From NCBI GenBank assembly GCA_016210055.1, contig JACQUZ010000016.1:1-53824 (forward strand): DNA of 53,824 nt. The letters run 5' to 3'. Origin of the DNA: Deltaproteobacteria bacterium. GTDB lineage: Bacteria; Myxococcota_A; Polyangia; Haliangiales; SHYZ01. Each line of letters begins with the position of its first letter. Within the stretch, counting starts at the first letter, position 1. The notes below the pieces were generated by a model. The model was not told where the DNA came from. It was given only the letters and a program-made list of their open reading frames with translations, and did not search any database. The position numbers and the translations under genes were made by a program. This document shows positions 19,952 through 29,200 of the stretch, piece after piece.

Positions 19952-22900
19952 CTAGAGCCCCAGCTCGCTTTGCATGGAGAGATGCCGCTCGCTCACCGCC
20001 CATGCAAGGAGGTCGCTTCCCGTGGGATGAGTGGCTCGCTCGCTTGGCAACGGAACGAGCACGTCGAGTGCTGCGGCCAGGTCGCAAGACATGAGCAGCG
20101 CGGCACGGCAGGCAGCAAGTCGGACGCGGAGCTGCCAGGCAGCCACGTCAAAGGGCGTCAAGAGCTCGGAGACGAGACTTGGGAGCTGCTTCTTGCTCTT
20201 GCGTGACATGGCCTTTCCCAAGGCTCGCGTGCGCTCCTCGAGCGCACGACTCGCTCCGACGCTAGCGAGGTGCGGCACCTGTGCGGGATTTCCGCCTGCA
20301 AGTGCCCAGGCGGCGGCCAAGTTCATCTGCAGCTCTGCCGAATCCCCTTCGAGGACAAGACCGCTCCGGAGGCGCGCTTCTGCGACGCAACGAGCGAGCA
20401 TGTACCGCTCGCATGGACCTTTTGGCCTTGCCACGTCGTCCGAGAGCAGCAGGCGGGGAGGATCCAGCGAAATGGCCCGGGCAAGCTGGGTTCTCGTCCC
20501 GGAAACGTACAACTCGAGCTCCTTCAAGCCGACGAGACTGACCATGGAGGCGACCAAGGGGAAATCGCGAGCGATTCCCCTTGTTGGCACGAGGTCTCGC
20601 TTGGCAAGGCCGAGCTCTTCTTGCTCTTGCACCTGCATGCTCGCAATTCCCTCGGAGGCGAGCGCCCATCCTGGTCCACAAGGTGACATCCCACCTTGGA
20701 GCTCAAGGAGGTCACGCCAGTGCCCATCCTCCATGGCTCGCTCGCGAGGCTTGGGCTTCCCTGAGTGCACCGAGCGGAGCTCGGCATGTCGCCCTCTGTC
20801 GACACCACCGAGAGCAACCGCGGCCCCGAGCGCCAAGTACTCCAGCGTCGCGTTTCCCTGTGCGGCAGCAACTTGGGCGAGAAGGCCATGGAGCCCCAGG
20901 TTTCCTGGATCGCTCGAGATGGCTGTGGCTAGATCGTGGGCCGCCCCCTGACAAGCCTCCTCCCTGTCCGGCCCGTCGGAGAGATCAACCAGGTCCCGAA
21001 TCGCGTCCGGTTGCGTGGGGGCGATGGCCCGCACCTTGAGCAGAACATGGCGCGCGAGCTGTGGTTCGCCGGAACGGCGGTAGAGCCCGGCAGCTTCGAG
21101 GAGCTTCTCCACCTGGGTTCCTGGGTCCACGGCGCCGCCTGCCACGCACTCGATCTCACGAGCGGCACGGCCGGGGTTCCCCTGCTCGAGGACGAGTCGC
21201 GCGAGGAGCTCCCTCGCCTCGAGGTCGTCGCTCGCCTGGCCAAGTGCTTGTTCGAGTTTCTGTACGGCTCCGGAGATGTCTCCAGCTTGCCGAAGAAGGC
21301 CTGCCTGGCGCTTCAGCGCCAAAGCCCTCGCGGACGCATCGTCTTCGGCACAGGTGATGCGAGCCAGGAGTTCCAAGCACCCGATCGCGTCGCCAGCGGC
21401 CATGCGGTGCTCGGCAAGCCTCCAAAGCGCGCGGAGCTGCGTCGGCTCGAGCTCGAGGACCGCCCGCAAGTCCTCTTCTGCCGCGCCGCCAAGTCCCCGC
21501 GATGCGCGAAGCGCGGCTCGCTCGAGGAGCAGCGGAACTTGGGCGCTTCCCGCGGGGACCGCATGGATCTTGTGGGAAAGCAATACATCGACGGCCTTAA
21601 GGTCTCCCTTGCCGGCGAAGATCTCCTTCGCCCGGGTAAAGGCTTTCTCGTCGCCTGGGGCATGACGAAGCACCGTGCAATAGAGCGGCGCTGCTTCTGC
21701 GGGCTGTGCGAGATCCCGGTCCCACGTCTCGGCCGCGTCGCGGAAAAACGCGGCCGCTGCGGCGTCATCCGCACACCCATGGGCGAGACGTGCCGTCGCC
21801 CGCGCATGGACCTCGAGGTCCCCTGCCCGACGCGCAACCCGCCTCAGCGACCAGAGCGCCCCAGGATGGTCTGGCTCGGCTTGCAGAACCTTGGCGAGGA
21901 CTTCGCCGGCCTTGGCGAGGGCACCGGCTTTCTCCAGCGCGCGCGCGCGGAGCATGAGCACGTCGAGAAGCGTCTCCGGCTCGTCGGCGAGCTCCGCGCG
22001 TCTTGAAAAGAGGTCGGCGAGCTCGGCGGCAGGCAAGTCGACACCGAGATCTGTCGCCGCGAGCACCACGGCCACATTTCCCGGTACGCGCTCGAGGGCG
22101 CGAAGCACGAGCTCGCGGGCTCTCTGCGGGCCATTCACCTCGCGCGCGGAAAGGAACGCCGCCCTAAGGAGCAAGGCACCAGCAAGCTGCTTGTCCCTCG
22201 TGTTCTCGGCCAGCGCGACGAGAGCTCCAACGCGCTCCTTGGGACTTGCCTGTCTCGCCGCGACCAAGGCGCGCCCGAGGAAGACAGACGGGCGACCCTG
22301 CCCATCTACCTCAGCCAAGGTCCTCGCCGCTCGCTCGGGTTCTGCCAGGGACCAAAAGGCCGATTCCTCGAGGAACTCGTGGGCTAGCGGATCCTTCCCA
22401 ACGCCCAACGTCGCCAAGGCGTCGGCGAGTGCACTTCCGTCCCCACTCTTGGCTGCGAGCTCGATGAGCGCCCAGGTGGCGTGCGTCCGAGTCCCCTCTT
22501 CTTCAGCCGCACGGCGGAACGCCCCCCGCGCGTCCTCCACGCGGCCCCGAGACTCGTGAAGCTCACCCAGGCGCATGAGGAGCAGTCCTCGTGCAGTGCC
22601 GCCTTGCAGGCTGCTCTCTGATTCGAGCACGTCGGCGAGCTCGTCTCGATCGGACAACGCGTCTTCAAGCCGGCACCAGGTGGAGTCCCCGGCATCCGAT
22701 GCCACGAGGCTGCGGTACAGGGCCGCAGCTTCCTTCTCCTGGCCCAGCTTGCCTGCGAGCACCGCAGCTGCCCCAGCCCGTGCCCGGGCAAAGGCGGGGT
22801 GCGCATCATCGACCACCAGGTCGCTCGTCTCCATGAGGACCCGAGCGAGTTCCTCCCACTCCCCTTTTCGGAACAGAAGCAGGGCGAGCTCCTCACGGGC

Positions 22901-24886
22901 GAAGGTCTCCTCGGGTGAGCACGAGACAGCCTTCCGAGTAGTCTCGATGGCTCGCCCGGGCTGGTGGAGCTCATCCTCGTAGATGCGGGCAACCTCCAGG
23001 AAGGCATGGGTCTTTCGAGCCGGTTCTTGCACACTTGCTGCGATCTCCTCGAGGAGGCGCACCCGTTCTTCGTTTCGCCCCAGGGAGCGGAGCAGCTCTT
23101 CCAAGCGAAAGAGGATGGATCGATCATCGGGGCGCTTCTGATTTAGGCGCTCGATCGCGCGCAAGGCATCCTCGGGCTTGCCTTGCTCCTCGTAGAGGCG
23201 TGCCAGCTCCTCGAGTGCGTCGTCCGCTTCAGGCCCACTTAGCCCAATCGCATCGAGCTGCAGCTCGAGGAGCGCGCAGGCGTCCTCGAGTCGACCCTCG
23301 CGCTGGCTGAGCGCCGATAAAGCGTACACCGCGGGCCAGTAGCCAGGGACGAGCGAAAGCGCTTGGCCATGGTACATGCGGGCGTCGGCATTTCGCCCCA
23401 GGCGCAGGCTCGAGACATCACCAGCGGCCACCAGCAATGCGGCTGCCCACGTGGCGCTCGGTGGGACGTCAGCTTCCCCTCCAAGGATCGTGCCCGTTCG
23501 GGCCGCCTCTGCTTGGGCCACGAGGAGCTTGACGACAGTCTCGAAATCGCCGCGCGCCAGCGCGCTCCGCTCGCACGCGTCGCTCACGGCGAGATGCCCC
23601 GGTGCCCGCGCAGAAAGCTCGGTCAGGCACGCCAACGCCTCCTCGGGCTTGCCTGCCCGCTCGAGGACGAATGCGCGCTTGACCTCGAGCAAGAGAGCAT
23701 GCTCGGCGTCGGGTTCATGCTCGGCAAGCTGGGCGCATAGCGAGGCGAGGCTGTCCCAGCGTCCCAATTTCTCCGCCAGCTCGAGCATCCGCGAGAGGAC
23801 CAGGGCATCTGAGGGAGCGAGACTGGCCGCCTGTTCGAGATACGCCCATGCCCGCTCCAGGTCTCCGGCCTTCTCGGCCACGTCTGCCTGGCGCTTGCGC
23901 AGGACCAGGACTTCGCGCGGCGAGGCCCCTTCGTCCCGTGCAAGCGCCACCCTCGCCTCCAGTGCCGCCAGCACCTCGTCGACGCTCCCGAGTACCTCGG
24001 CCAATCGCGCGCGCTCGGTCAAGACCTCGCGCCGGCCGACGCCGACCGCAGAAGCCTCGGCCAGGATCTCGAGCGCACTCGGGATCGCTGCCTTATCCCT
24101 CGCCACGAGGCGCGCGAGGTCGAGGAGATACGCCACCTTCCTCGCGGGCGAGCCCACCGCGTCCGTAAGGAGTCGAACGATGCGCGCGAGCGTGGCGTCG
24201 TCCTGTTCCAAGTGTGCCAGGCGCTCCCGCGCAAGGAGCGCCGGGAGGTGACGCGAGTCGAGCGCGATCGCCCGATCGTACGCGCTCTTGGCCGCCGCAC
24301 GATCGCCAACTCGGTCTTCAAGGATGTGCCCCTTTTCGACGTGCAGGTCGGCTCGCTCGGAATCACTGCCCGCGAAGCGCGTCTCGGCGTCGATGAGCTT
24401 GAGCAGGTTCGGCCACAGCCCCCGGCGGTAGAACACGCGCCTTATGGACCACAGGTTGGGGCGCAGGGCGGGGTCGAGCTGAAGCGCGCGCGCATGGGCC
24501 TTGACTGCCGCTCCTTCGTCCTTGAGCTTGCGCTCCAAGAGCTCGCCGAGCTCGCAAGCCAAGAGAGCGGCGTGCTCGCGGTTCGTCTCTCGGTCCAGCT
24601 CGGCAACGAGCTCGTCCGCTCGGCTCTTCCAGTCCTCGGACTGGGCATCGGCGATGGCCTGATCCAGGATTGTCGCCGTGGCAGCCGGTGGCAAGGGCGG
24701 CGGTGGAACGCCATTTGGGGGCTTCTGGGCAGCGTCGCCTCGGGCCTGATCCTGGGTATTTTCTAGGCGATCTGCTGAGAAGCCGTCGGCGCGCGTGGGG
24801 ACGGCGTCTGCGAAGTCATTCTCCACGTCCTCCGGCTCCTGAGACGACTCCGGTCCGGGGCCGCGATCCTGGGGAAAAAGGGGCAT
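19952..24886 (-). CDS. Giant TPR-repeat protein (1644 aa), first gene of operon
   Basis: Paralogue-like partner of the 1970-aa TPR protein. The first ~90 residues are acidic or Pro-rich and low in complexity (MPLFPQDRGPGPESSQEPED). Then come TPR units through most of the chain (for example LLERKLKDEGAAVKAHARALQLDP; AYDRAIALDSRHLPALLARERL). A ~200-residue C-terminal domain (from RDFPLVASMVSLVGLKELELY) shares its order of short motifs with the other giant protein. No signal peptide is visible. A near-consensus promoter lies just upstream and would give a leader of roughly 18 nt without a recognisable Shine-Dalgarno site. It heads a four-gene block that also makes two exported proteins, so a role in assembling or regulating an envelope process is conceivable but not shown. 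Confidence 0.9.
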   Translation of the reverse strand: MPLFPQDRGPGPESSQEPEDVENDFADAVPTRADGFSADRLENTQDQARGDAAQKPPNGVPPPPLPPAATATILDQAIADAQSEDWKSRADELVAELDRETNREHAALLACELGELLERKLKDEGAAVKAHARALQLDPALRPNLWSIRRVFYRRGLWPNLLKLIDAETRFAGSDSERADLHVEKGHILEDRVGDRAAAKSAYDRAIALDSRHLPALLARERLAHLEQDDATLARIVRLLTDAVGSPARKVAYLLDLARLVARDKAAIPSALEILAEASAVGVGRREVLTERARLAEVLGSVDEVLAALEARVALARDEGASPREVLVLRKRQADVAEKAGDLERAWAYLEQAASLAPSDALVLSRMLELAEKLGRWDSLASLCAQLAEHEPDAEHALLLEVKRAFVLERAGKPEEALACLTELSARAPGHLAVSDACERSALARGDFETVVKLLVAQAEAARTGTILGGEADVPPSATWAAALLVAAGDVSSLRLGRNADARMYHGQALSLVPGYWPAVYALSALSQREGRLEDACALLELQLDAIGLSGPEADDALEELARLYEEQGKPEDALRAIERLNQKRPDDRSILFRLEELLRSLGRNEERVRLLEEIAASVQEPARKTHAFLEVARIYEDELHQPGRAIETTRKAVSCSPEETFAREELALLLFRKGEWEELARVLMETSDLVVDDAHPAFARARAGAAAVLAGKLGQEKEAAALYRSLVASDAGDSTWCRLEDALSDRDELADVLESESSLQGGTARGLLLMRLGELHESRGRVEDARGAFRRAAEEEGTRTHATWALIELAAKSGDGSALADALATLGVGKDPLAHEFLEESAFWSLAEPERAARTLAEVDGQGRPSVFLGRALVAARQASPKERVGALVALAENTRDKQLAGALLLRAAFLSAREVNGPQRARELVLRALERVPGNVAVVLAATDLGVDLPAAELADLFSRRAELADEPETLLDVLMLRARALEKAGALAKAGEVLAKVLQAEPDHPGALWSLRRVARRAGDLEVHARATARLAHGCADDAAAAAFFRDAAETWDRDLAQPAEAAPLYCTVLRHAPGDEKAFTRAKEIFAGKGDLKAVDVLLSHKIHAVPAGSAQVPLLLERAALRASRGLGGAAEEDLRAVLELEPTQLRALWRLAEHRMAAGDAIGCLELLARITCAEDDASARALALKRQAGLLRQAGDISGAVQKLEQALGQASDDLEARELLARLVLEQGNPGRAAREIECVAGGAVDPGTQVEKLLEAAGLYRRSGEPQLARHVLLKVRAIAPTQPDAIRDLVDLSDGPDREEACQGAAHDLATAISSDPGNLGLHGLLAQVAAAQGNATLEYLALGAAVALGGVDRGRHAELRSVHSGKPKPRERAMEDGHWRDLLELQGGMSPCGPGWALASEGIASMQVQEQEELGLAKRDLVPTRGIARDFPLVASMVSLVGLKELELYVSGTRTQLARAISLDPPRLLLSDDVARPKGPCERYMLARCVAEARLRSGLVLEGDSAELQMNLAAAWALAGGNPAQVPHLASVGASRALEERTRALGKAMSRKSKKQLPSLVSELLTPFDVAAWQLRVRLAACRAALLMSCDLAAALDVLVPLPSERATHPTGSDLLAWAVSERHLSMQSELGL

Positions 24887-24910
24887 CGGAAGACACGAAA
24901 AGTTCTAGTC

Positions 24911-24939
24911 ATTATCAAGATCTCGCCGAGAGGTGTCAA
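24911..24939 (-). promoter_or_regulatory. Near-consensus sigma-70 promoter of the giant-TPR operon
   Basis: On the minus strand: TTGACA (24934-24939), a 17-bp spacer, then GATAAT (24911-24916). The -35 is a perfect match and the -10 matches 5 of 6. The predicted start of transcription is near 24904, about 18 nt before the ATG at 24886. Confidence 0.75.
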
Positions 24940-24974
24940 CGCGCAGGTGCCCGTCCCGGAACAAGTTGCGGCAT

Positions 24975-24990
24975 GTATGAATGTATGAAT
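24975..24990 (+). repeat. Tandem 8-bp direct repeat in the divergent TPR/porin region
   Basis: Two exact adjacent copies of GTATGAAT sit between the TPR-operon promoter and the porin gene, about 85 bp before the porin ATG. They could be a regulator binding site for the porin or simple slippage. Confidence 0.5.
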
Positions 24991-25074
24991 GACGCGCGTC
25001 GCCAAGAAGGAACATCCCGGAAACGAGCGGGAAACAAGCTGATTGCGAGAGTAGCGAACGAAAGGGGGTCGTTC

Positions 25075-26358
25075 ATGGGGAAATTCCCTATCCACCTGCT
25101 GCTCGCTCTTGCTTTTGTCCTTGAAACACCAGCCTTCGCTTCCGAAGGCAGCCAAGACGCACCGCCAGCCCAGAAACCCTTGGCACCCGAGGCTAGCCCT
25201 GGTCGGAGCCAAGAGCTCGTGGCAGAAGCTGGCTCACCAGGCGAGACTTCGTCGGTTTCCGTCGTGCCCGTAGCAGCGGTTGAAAGAGAAGGTTCGGCAC
25301 CCGACAGCGACCAGGGCGTGACCGTGGCCGGGATCCAGTTCACCGGTCTTCTCGACGCGTACGTGAGCCTCAACCCGGCACGCGGGCCGAAGAACTCCGC
25401 GCAAAACGAGCTCCACGCGTTCGACACCTTCACGAACGATCTCTCGTTCTCCTACGCCGAGCTTGCACTCGAGCGAAAGCCCTCGCCGGTCGGATTCCGG
25501 CTCGACTTGGGGTTCGGTCCCACTGGCGACGCGGTCAACGCCACCGATGCGGCGACGGGCGAGGGCGCGGATCTCATGCGAAACATCCAGCAGGCGTACC
25601 TCATCTGGCAGGCAGCGCCCAAGCTCAGCTTCCGTGTCGGCAAGATGGTCACGCACCACGGGTTTGAAGTGATTGAAAGCCAAGGCAACTGGAACTACAC
25701 CAGGGGTATTCTCTTCACCTGGGCGATCCCCTTCACCTCGACGGGCATTGGCGCGAGCTATGCCCTATCGGGAGCGGTCGACATGTCGTTCTTCCTGGTG
25801 AATGGCCTCAACAACACGCTTGAAACGAACGACTTCAAGAGCCCCTGTTTCCAGCTCGTCATGCGACCCTCCTCGTCCCTCTCGATCACCGCCAATTACC
25901 AGCTCTTCAACGAGAAGCCCGGCGAGGAAGGAGGCGTCACGAAGCTTGAGAACGGGGTCCACCTTCTGGACTTGATCGCGGCATACTCCCCGACCGCCAA
26001 GCTCGAGCTTGCCGTTAACGCAGACGTGGGCTATGACGCATCGATCGACGACGACAAGACCTTCTTTGGGGTCGCCGGCTACGCGCGCTACCATCTTGCG
26101 GAGACCATGGACGTTGCAGCGCGGGCCGAGTATTTCCAGGACGGCCGGTCATCCCTTTTTGGCCTTCCCGGCGACGAACCGGGCAAGGTCTTCGAATCCA
26201 CCGCCACGTTCTCCTATGCCCCGGCGAGCGGCCTCCTCCTGCGCACCGACCTCCGGCTTGATCAAGGGCTTTCTGGCTACAAGCCGTTTACCGACAAGGA
26301 TGGAGGGGCTGTCGCATCCGCTGCGACCGTGACGATGGGGGCGGTAGCGTCTTTCTAG
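25075..26358 (+). CDS. Outer-membrane beta-barrel porin (BBP2-like)
   Basis: A 427-aa outer-membrane protein. The ATG at 25075 has GGGGG (from 25064) about 6 nt upstream and gives a clean signal peptide (MGKFPIHLLLALAFVLETPAFA, cleavage before SEG). Residues ~25-85 are a Pro/Ala/Glu-rich linker. From GIQFTGLLDAYVSLN to the end there are alternating amphipathic strands with aromatic girdles, ending in a terminal Phe (TMGAVASF), the usual C-terminal signature of OM barrels. The order 'LDAYVSLN... QQAYLIW... LSFRVGKMVTHHGFEVIE... NWNYTRGILFTWAIPF' matches the putative beta-barrel porin-2 family. Substrate unknown. It is divergent from the TPR operon and converges with the fibronectin-III gene, leaving 6 bp. 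Confidence 0.88.
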   Translation: MGKFPIHLLLALAFVLETPAFASEGSQDAPPAQKPLAPEASPGRSQELVAEAGSPGETSSVSVVPVAAVEREGSAPDSDQGVTVAGIQFTGLLDAYVSLNPARGPKNSAQNELHAFDTFTNDLSFSYAELALERKPSPVGFRLDLGFGPTGDAVNATDAATGEGADLMRNIQQAYLIWQAAPKLSFRVGKMVTHHGFEVIESQGNWNYTRGILFTWAIPFTSTGIGASYALSGAVDMSFFLVNGLNNTLETNDFKSPCFQLVMRPSSSLSITANYQLFNEKPGEEGGVTKLENGVHLLDLIAAYSPTAKLELAVNADVGYDASIDDDKTFFGVAGYARYHLAETMDVAARAEYFQDGRSSLFGLPGDEPGKVFESTATFSYAPASGLLLRTDLRLDQGLSGYKPFTDKDGGAVASAATVTMGAVASF

Positions 26359-26364
26359 CGAGCT

Positions 26365-27183
26365 CTACGGCAACGTGACGCTCGCCACGTTGCTCGCGAC
26401 GGACGCGCCGTTCGCATTGGTTGCCAACACGCGGTACCAGTAGATCCCTGGGGCGGTCAGGGTATCGGTGGCACTCGTTACGTCGGTGGCCAGCTGGACA
26501 ACTTCGACATAGCTGCTCTCAAGCGAATCGCGGCGCAGGATCGTGAACGCGGTTTCGTCTGCGCTGTTGTCAGTCCAGGTCAGGCTGACGGAGCCCCCCT
26601 CCAAGATAGCCCTGAGCTGCGTGGGGCCAGCTGGGGGCACGCCTTGCTTGTCGCACAGCAACGACATCATGACGTTGTTCGCGATAAGTTCCATTCGCAG
26701 CTGTGTCGGTGACGTGCGCTTGACTTGGGCTTGGCGGGTCGTTGTGCTCGATCCGCACGTAAATTTCGCCTGCGCCGCGAGCATGCCGCTTGCCACGGAG
26801 ATCTTGCCGCCGTCGGTGCAGTTGTCGGCACCAGGTTCGAAGGCCGAAAGGGGGGTCGAGGTATAGCTGAAGCTGCCTCCACCCGTACGGGTCACCGTCA
26901 GGCTTACGGCAGCCTTGAACCATAGCCCGTCTTCGTCCGCGGCCTCATAGCCATCAGACGCGCCGGCTTGGAACTTGGTACACGACCATCGCCCGTCCAG
27001 GTCAGCCGTTGTCACCGCCTTGGTTGATTGCTCCAGGTAGTCGAACAGCTCGTTGAACACATCGGCCGAAATGACGTCGCCTGGCCTAAGGCGCTGCGGC
27101 AGCTTGAAATCCGCTGCCGGCACAAGCCGCCAAGAGAGTGCTACAAGGCAGCATGCTCCAAGAACGATGGAAAGCTTCCACAT
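26365..27183 (-). CDS. Secreted protein with C-terminal fibronectin type III domain
   Basis: A 272-aa exported protein of unknown role. The ATG at 27183 has GGGGA five bases upstream. A signal peptide (MWKLSIVLGACCLVALSWRLVPAADF) precedes a ~150-residue beta-rich domain with Cys pairs (WSCTKF, DNCTDG, FTCGSS, LLCDKQ). The last ~85 residues form one FN3 domain (PTQLRAILEGGSVSLTWTDNS ... YWYRVLATNANG). The start is 9 bp downstream of a tiny lipoprotein gene on the same strand, so the two are bicistronic. FN3 domains in secreted bacterial proteins commonly bind carbohydrate or act as spacers; no enzyme motif was seen. Confidence 0.75.
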   Translation of the reverse strand: MWKLSIVLGACCLVALSWRLVPAADFKLPQRLRPGDVISADVFNELFDYLEQSTKAVTTADLDGRWSCTKFQAGASDGYEAADEDGLWFKAAVSLTVTRTGGGSFSYTSTPLSAFEPGADNCTDGGKISVASGMLAAQAKFTCGSSTTTRQAQVKRTSPTQLRMELIANNVMMSLLCDKQGVPPAGPTQLRAILEGGSVSLTWTDNSADETAFTILRRDSLESSYVEVVQLATDVTSATDTLTAPGIYWYRVLATNANGASVASNVASVTLP

Positions 27184-27192
27184 GGCAATCCC

Positions 27193-27342
27193 CTATTCAA
27201 AGCGTGCCTGATCCAACACGACGTCGTCGAAGCCGCCGCCCGGCCGACGCTTCGGCTCATCTCGATTACCGCCGCCACCGCCACACGTGTTCATGAGAAG
27301 CGCAATTGCCGCAATCAAGAAGGCTGTCTTCATCCGTACCAT
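27193..27342 (-). CDS. Tiny Gly-rich lipoprotein (49 aa)
   Basis: The start is the ATG at 27342, with GGAG five bases upstream; the ATG at 27333 (MKTAFLIA) is an alternative and the longer reading from 27381 lacks support. The sequence is a short signal peptide (MKTAFLIAAIALLMNTC), a run of five Gly after the Cys, then a charged tail (NRDEPKRRPGGGFDD). A Cys followed by Gly residues after a hydrophobic helix is typical of lipoproteins, although the -3 to -1 residues (MNT) are not ideal. It lies 9 bp upstream of the FN3 protein gene and probably shares its message. Very short, so it could also be a chance frame. Confidence 0.5.
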   Translation of the reverse strand: MVRMKTAFLIAAIALLMNTCGGGGGNRDEPKRRPGGGFDDVVLDQARFE

Positions 27343-27583
27343 GGGCACTCCAATGGGCTCGCCAATGAACCTGGTCACCACGATGATCCGGCCGCCCCCG
27401 CGTGGACGCGTCGAATATCATCTCACGCCTTCAGGAACCAAGCTACTGGTTCGAGTTGTCGCGTCAGCGCGCCAGGATCGACCGGATCGCCAGCCCGACT
27501 CCGGTATCGCCAGAACAGCGACAAGGAACCGTGCGCCTATGGGCTCGCCTTTTGGAGGGCGAGGCGGTTGTTAAGTGCGAACG

Positions 27584-29182
27584 TCACACCGGCGTCTCCG
27601 ACGTTCCCTTCCCCAGGCCCAGACCTTCCAGCTCGGCCAAGAAGCCCTGCAAAATGGCTCTTGCCGTGGCATCGCTCACGATGGGGTGTAGGTACTCAAA
27701 GACCACGTTCACCGCGCCCACGGATTGGGTTACGGCCAGGCCACAACCAGGGCGGCGAGCAAGCGATCCGCGGACGAGAATCCGCAAAGTGTCAGCGCCA
27801 ACCGGGAGCGGTAGCTCCGGCGGCGAGCGCATGTGGCTCCAAAGAAAGCTGAAAAAGAACGAGTGCGGATCGGCATCGAGTCTCCGCAGTGCGGCACGGA
27901 GGAGCTTGGGAGGCATGATCGCGCTGATGACGCCCAGGTGGACCGGCGTCTCGATGGATTCGTCAAGCGAGCGACCCTCGCGCACCTTGGTCGAAACAAC
28001 CTGCGGCAAGCTTGTCGCGCGAACCTCGTCGGGTGTCACCTCGAGCTTGACCGTGCCCACGTAATTTCCCAGGGTGGCTGGCATGCCCAGCTCCTTGCGC
28101 AGGTTTGTCGGCAGAAGGATGCGGTAGGGCCGGTCGGGGTTCCCGCGGGCGCTCCGCAGCCTGTCGGCAGCGCGCAGTGCCGCAGCGACAAGCAAGTCGT
28201 TGCGCGTGACTCCCAGGGAAGCAGCAGCGCTCTTGAGGGCTTCCCACGAACTGGGCGACACCGTTTCCATCTGGTGCCTCGAGTGGGTCGGCTGCGGTCT
28301 CTCGTCGTCGAGGAGATGGGCGCGCACGACGCCAACCTTTCCGAACGGCCGCACGTGGCGCCGAATCGCCCGGACGAGCCACGGAAGGCCCTTGCGCCCA
28401 AGCAGGATCCGAAACCGGCGACCGTCTGGCGGAAGGGCCAGCGGCGATGGGGGACGACCCTCGCGTGCCTCGTTGTAGCGGGTGATGAGCCAACCAAGGA
28501 GGAGCAGGCCGCCTTCGCCGTCCACCGCGCTGTGATGGACCGTAAGGCACAGGCGGAAGCCCCCCTCGACACGCGGAGCGTGGATCACGCGGAACGGAGG
28601 TGAACGCGCGAGGTCGATGTGCGCGTCGAGCATGGCGGAATCACGGGCTTCGAGCGGTTCATCGGACCACGAGATCAACGAGGCCGCCGAAATCCATGGC
28701 TTTCGAGCGACGAATCGCTCGACGCCGAGAACGGCCTCGCGCACGAACGAGCGCAGCATCGGCACCTCGGCCATGAGCGCCGCCAAAGCACGCTCGAGCG
28801 CCGCCCGGTCGATGGGGGCACGGGTATCCACGAAGTGATGGGAATTCATGGGCGTTCCGGGGTAGTCCTGAGCCACGAAGAAGCGATCGAGCGCATTGAG
28901 GGGCAGGGCTCGCGACTCAGGCGCGGCAAGTCCGATGAGCAGCGCGGCTCCCGAGGCGGCTACCGCCAGTCCACCTTCAGGCCAAAGCGCCGCAGCAAGC
29001 AGCGCAAGCGCGGCGAGCTCCAAGAGCAGGCGTCGCCGTGGCACCCGGAGCAGGCTCCATGCACCCACCATGGCGATGATCCAGCCGAGGCCACCGTGGC
29101 GCGCACCCAGCCATGCGACGGCAAGGCCAGCAGCGCGGGTGCCCAAGCAAAACGGATCATGGGGCGAAGGGCGGCGCACCAT
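27584..29182 (-). CDS. Membrane-linked HxxxD acyltransferase (condensation / WS-DGAT-like fold)
   Basis: A 532-aa probable acyl-CoA or acyl-carrier acyltransferase. Residues ~15-90 contain two to three hydrophobic segments (AGLAVAWLGA, GWIIAMVGAWSLL, LALLAAALWPEGGLAVAASGAALLIGL) that would tie it to the membrane. The rest matches the chloramphenicol-acetyltransferase-like fold: 'PLNALDRFFV' opening, the catalytic HHxxxDG (H216-H217-D221-G222), 'RNDLLVAAALRAADRL', and a C-terminal 'GLAVTQSVGAVNVVFEYLHP'. That combination is shared by wax-ester/diacylglycerol acyltransferases and condensation domains. No carrier protein is encoded nearby. It lies 18 bp downstream of the phosphotransferase-like gene on the same strand. 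A TATAAT lies 2-7 nt before its ATG window (29185-29190) and no Shine-Dalgarno is visible, so a leaderless internal transcript is possible. Substrate unknown. Confidence 0.78.
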   Translation of the reverse strand: MVRRPSPHDPFCLGTRAAGLAVAWLGARHGGLGWIIAMVGAWSLLRVPRRRLLLELAALALLAAALWPEGGLAVAASGAALLIGLAAPESRALPLNALDRFFVAQDYPGTPMNSHHFVDTRAPIDRAALERALAALMAEVPMLRSFVREAVLGVERFVARKPWISAASLISWSDEPLEARDSAMLDAHIDLARSPPFRVIHAPRVEGGFRLCLTVHHSAVDGEGGLLLLGWLITRYNEAREGRPPSPLALPPDGRRFRILLGRKGLPWLVRAIRRHVRPFGKVGVVRAHLLDDERPQPTHSRHQMETVSPSSWEALKSAAASLGVTRNDLLVAAALRAADRLRSARGNPDRPYRILLPTNLRKELGMPATLGNYVGTVKLEVTPDEVRATSLPQVVSTKVREGRSLDESIETPVHLGVISAIMPPKLLRAALRRLDADPHSFFFSFLWSHMRSPPELPLPVGADTLRILVRGSLARRPGCGLAVTQSVGAVNVVFEYLHPIVSDATARAILQGFLAELEGLGLGKGTSETPV

Positions 29183-29200
29183 CAGGCGATTATACGGGAA

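Noticed and set aside
23376..24251. 291-codon plus-strand open frame inside the first TPR gene
   Set aside because: It is antisense to a clear TPR coding region, is almost all Arg/Ser/Ala, and reflects codon bias of the opposite strand.
24955..24972. Possible sigma-54 promoter (GGAACAAGTTGC) before the porin
   Set aside because: The GG and GC elements are 8 bp apart where 10 is required.
27440..27465. GGTTCGAGT resembling a tRNA T-loop in the gap upstream of the small lipoprotein
   Set aside because: The flanking bases cannot form the T-stem and no acceptor, D or anticodon arms are present.
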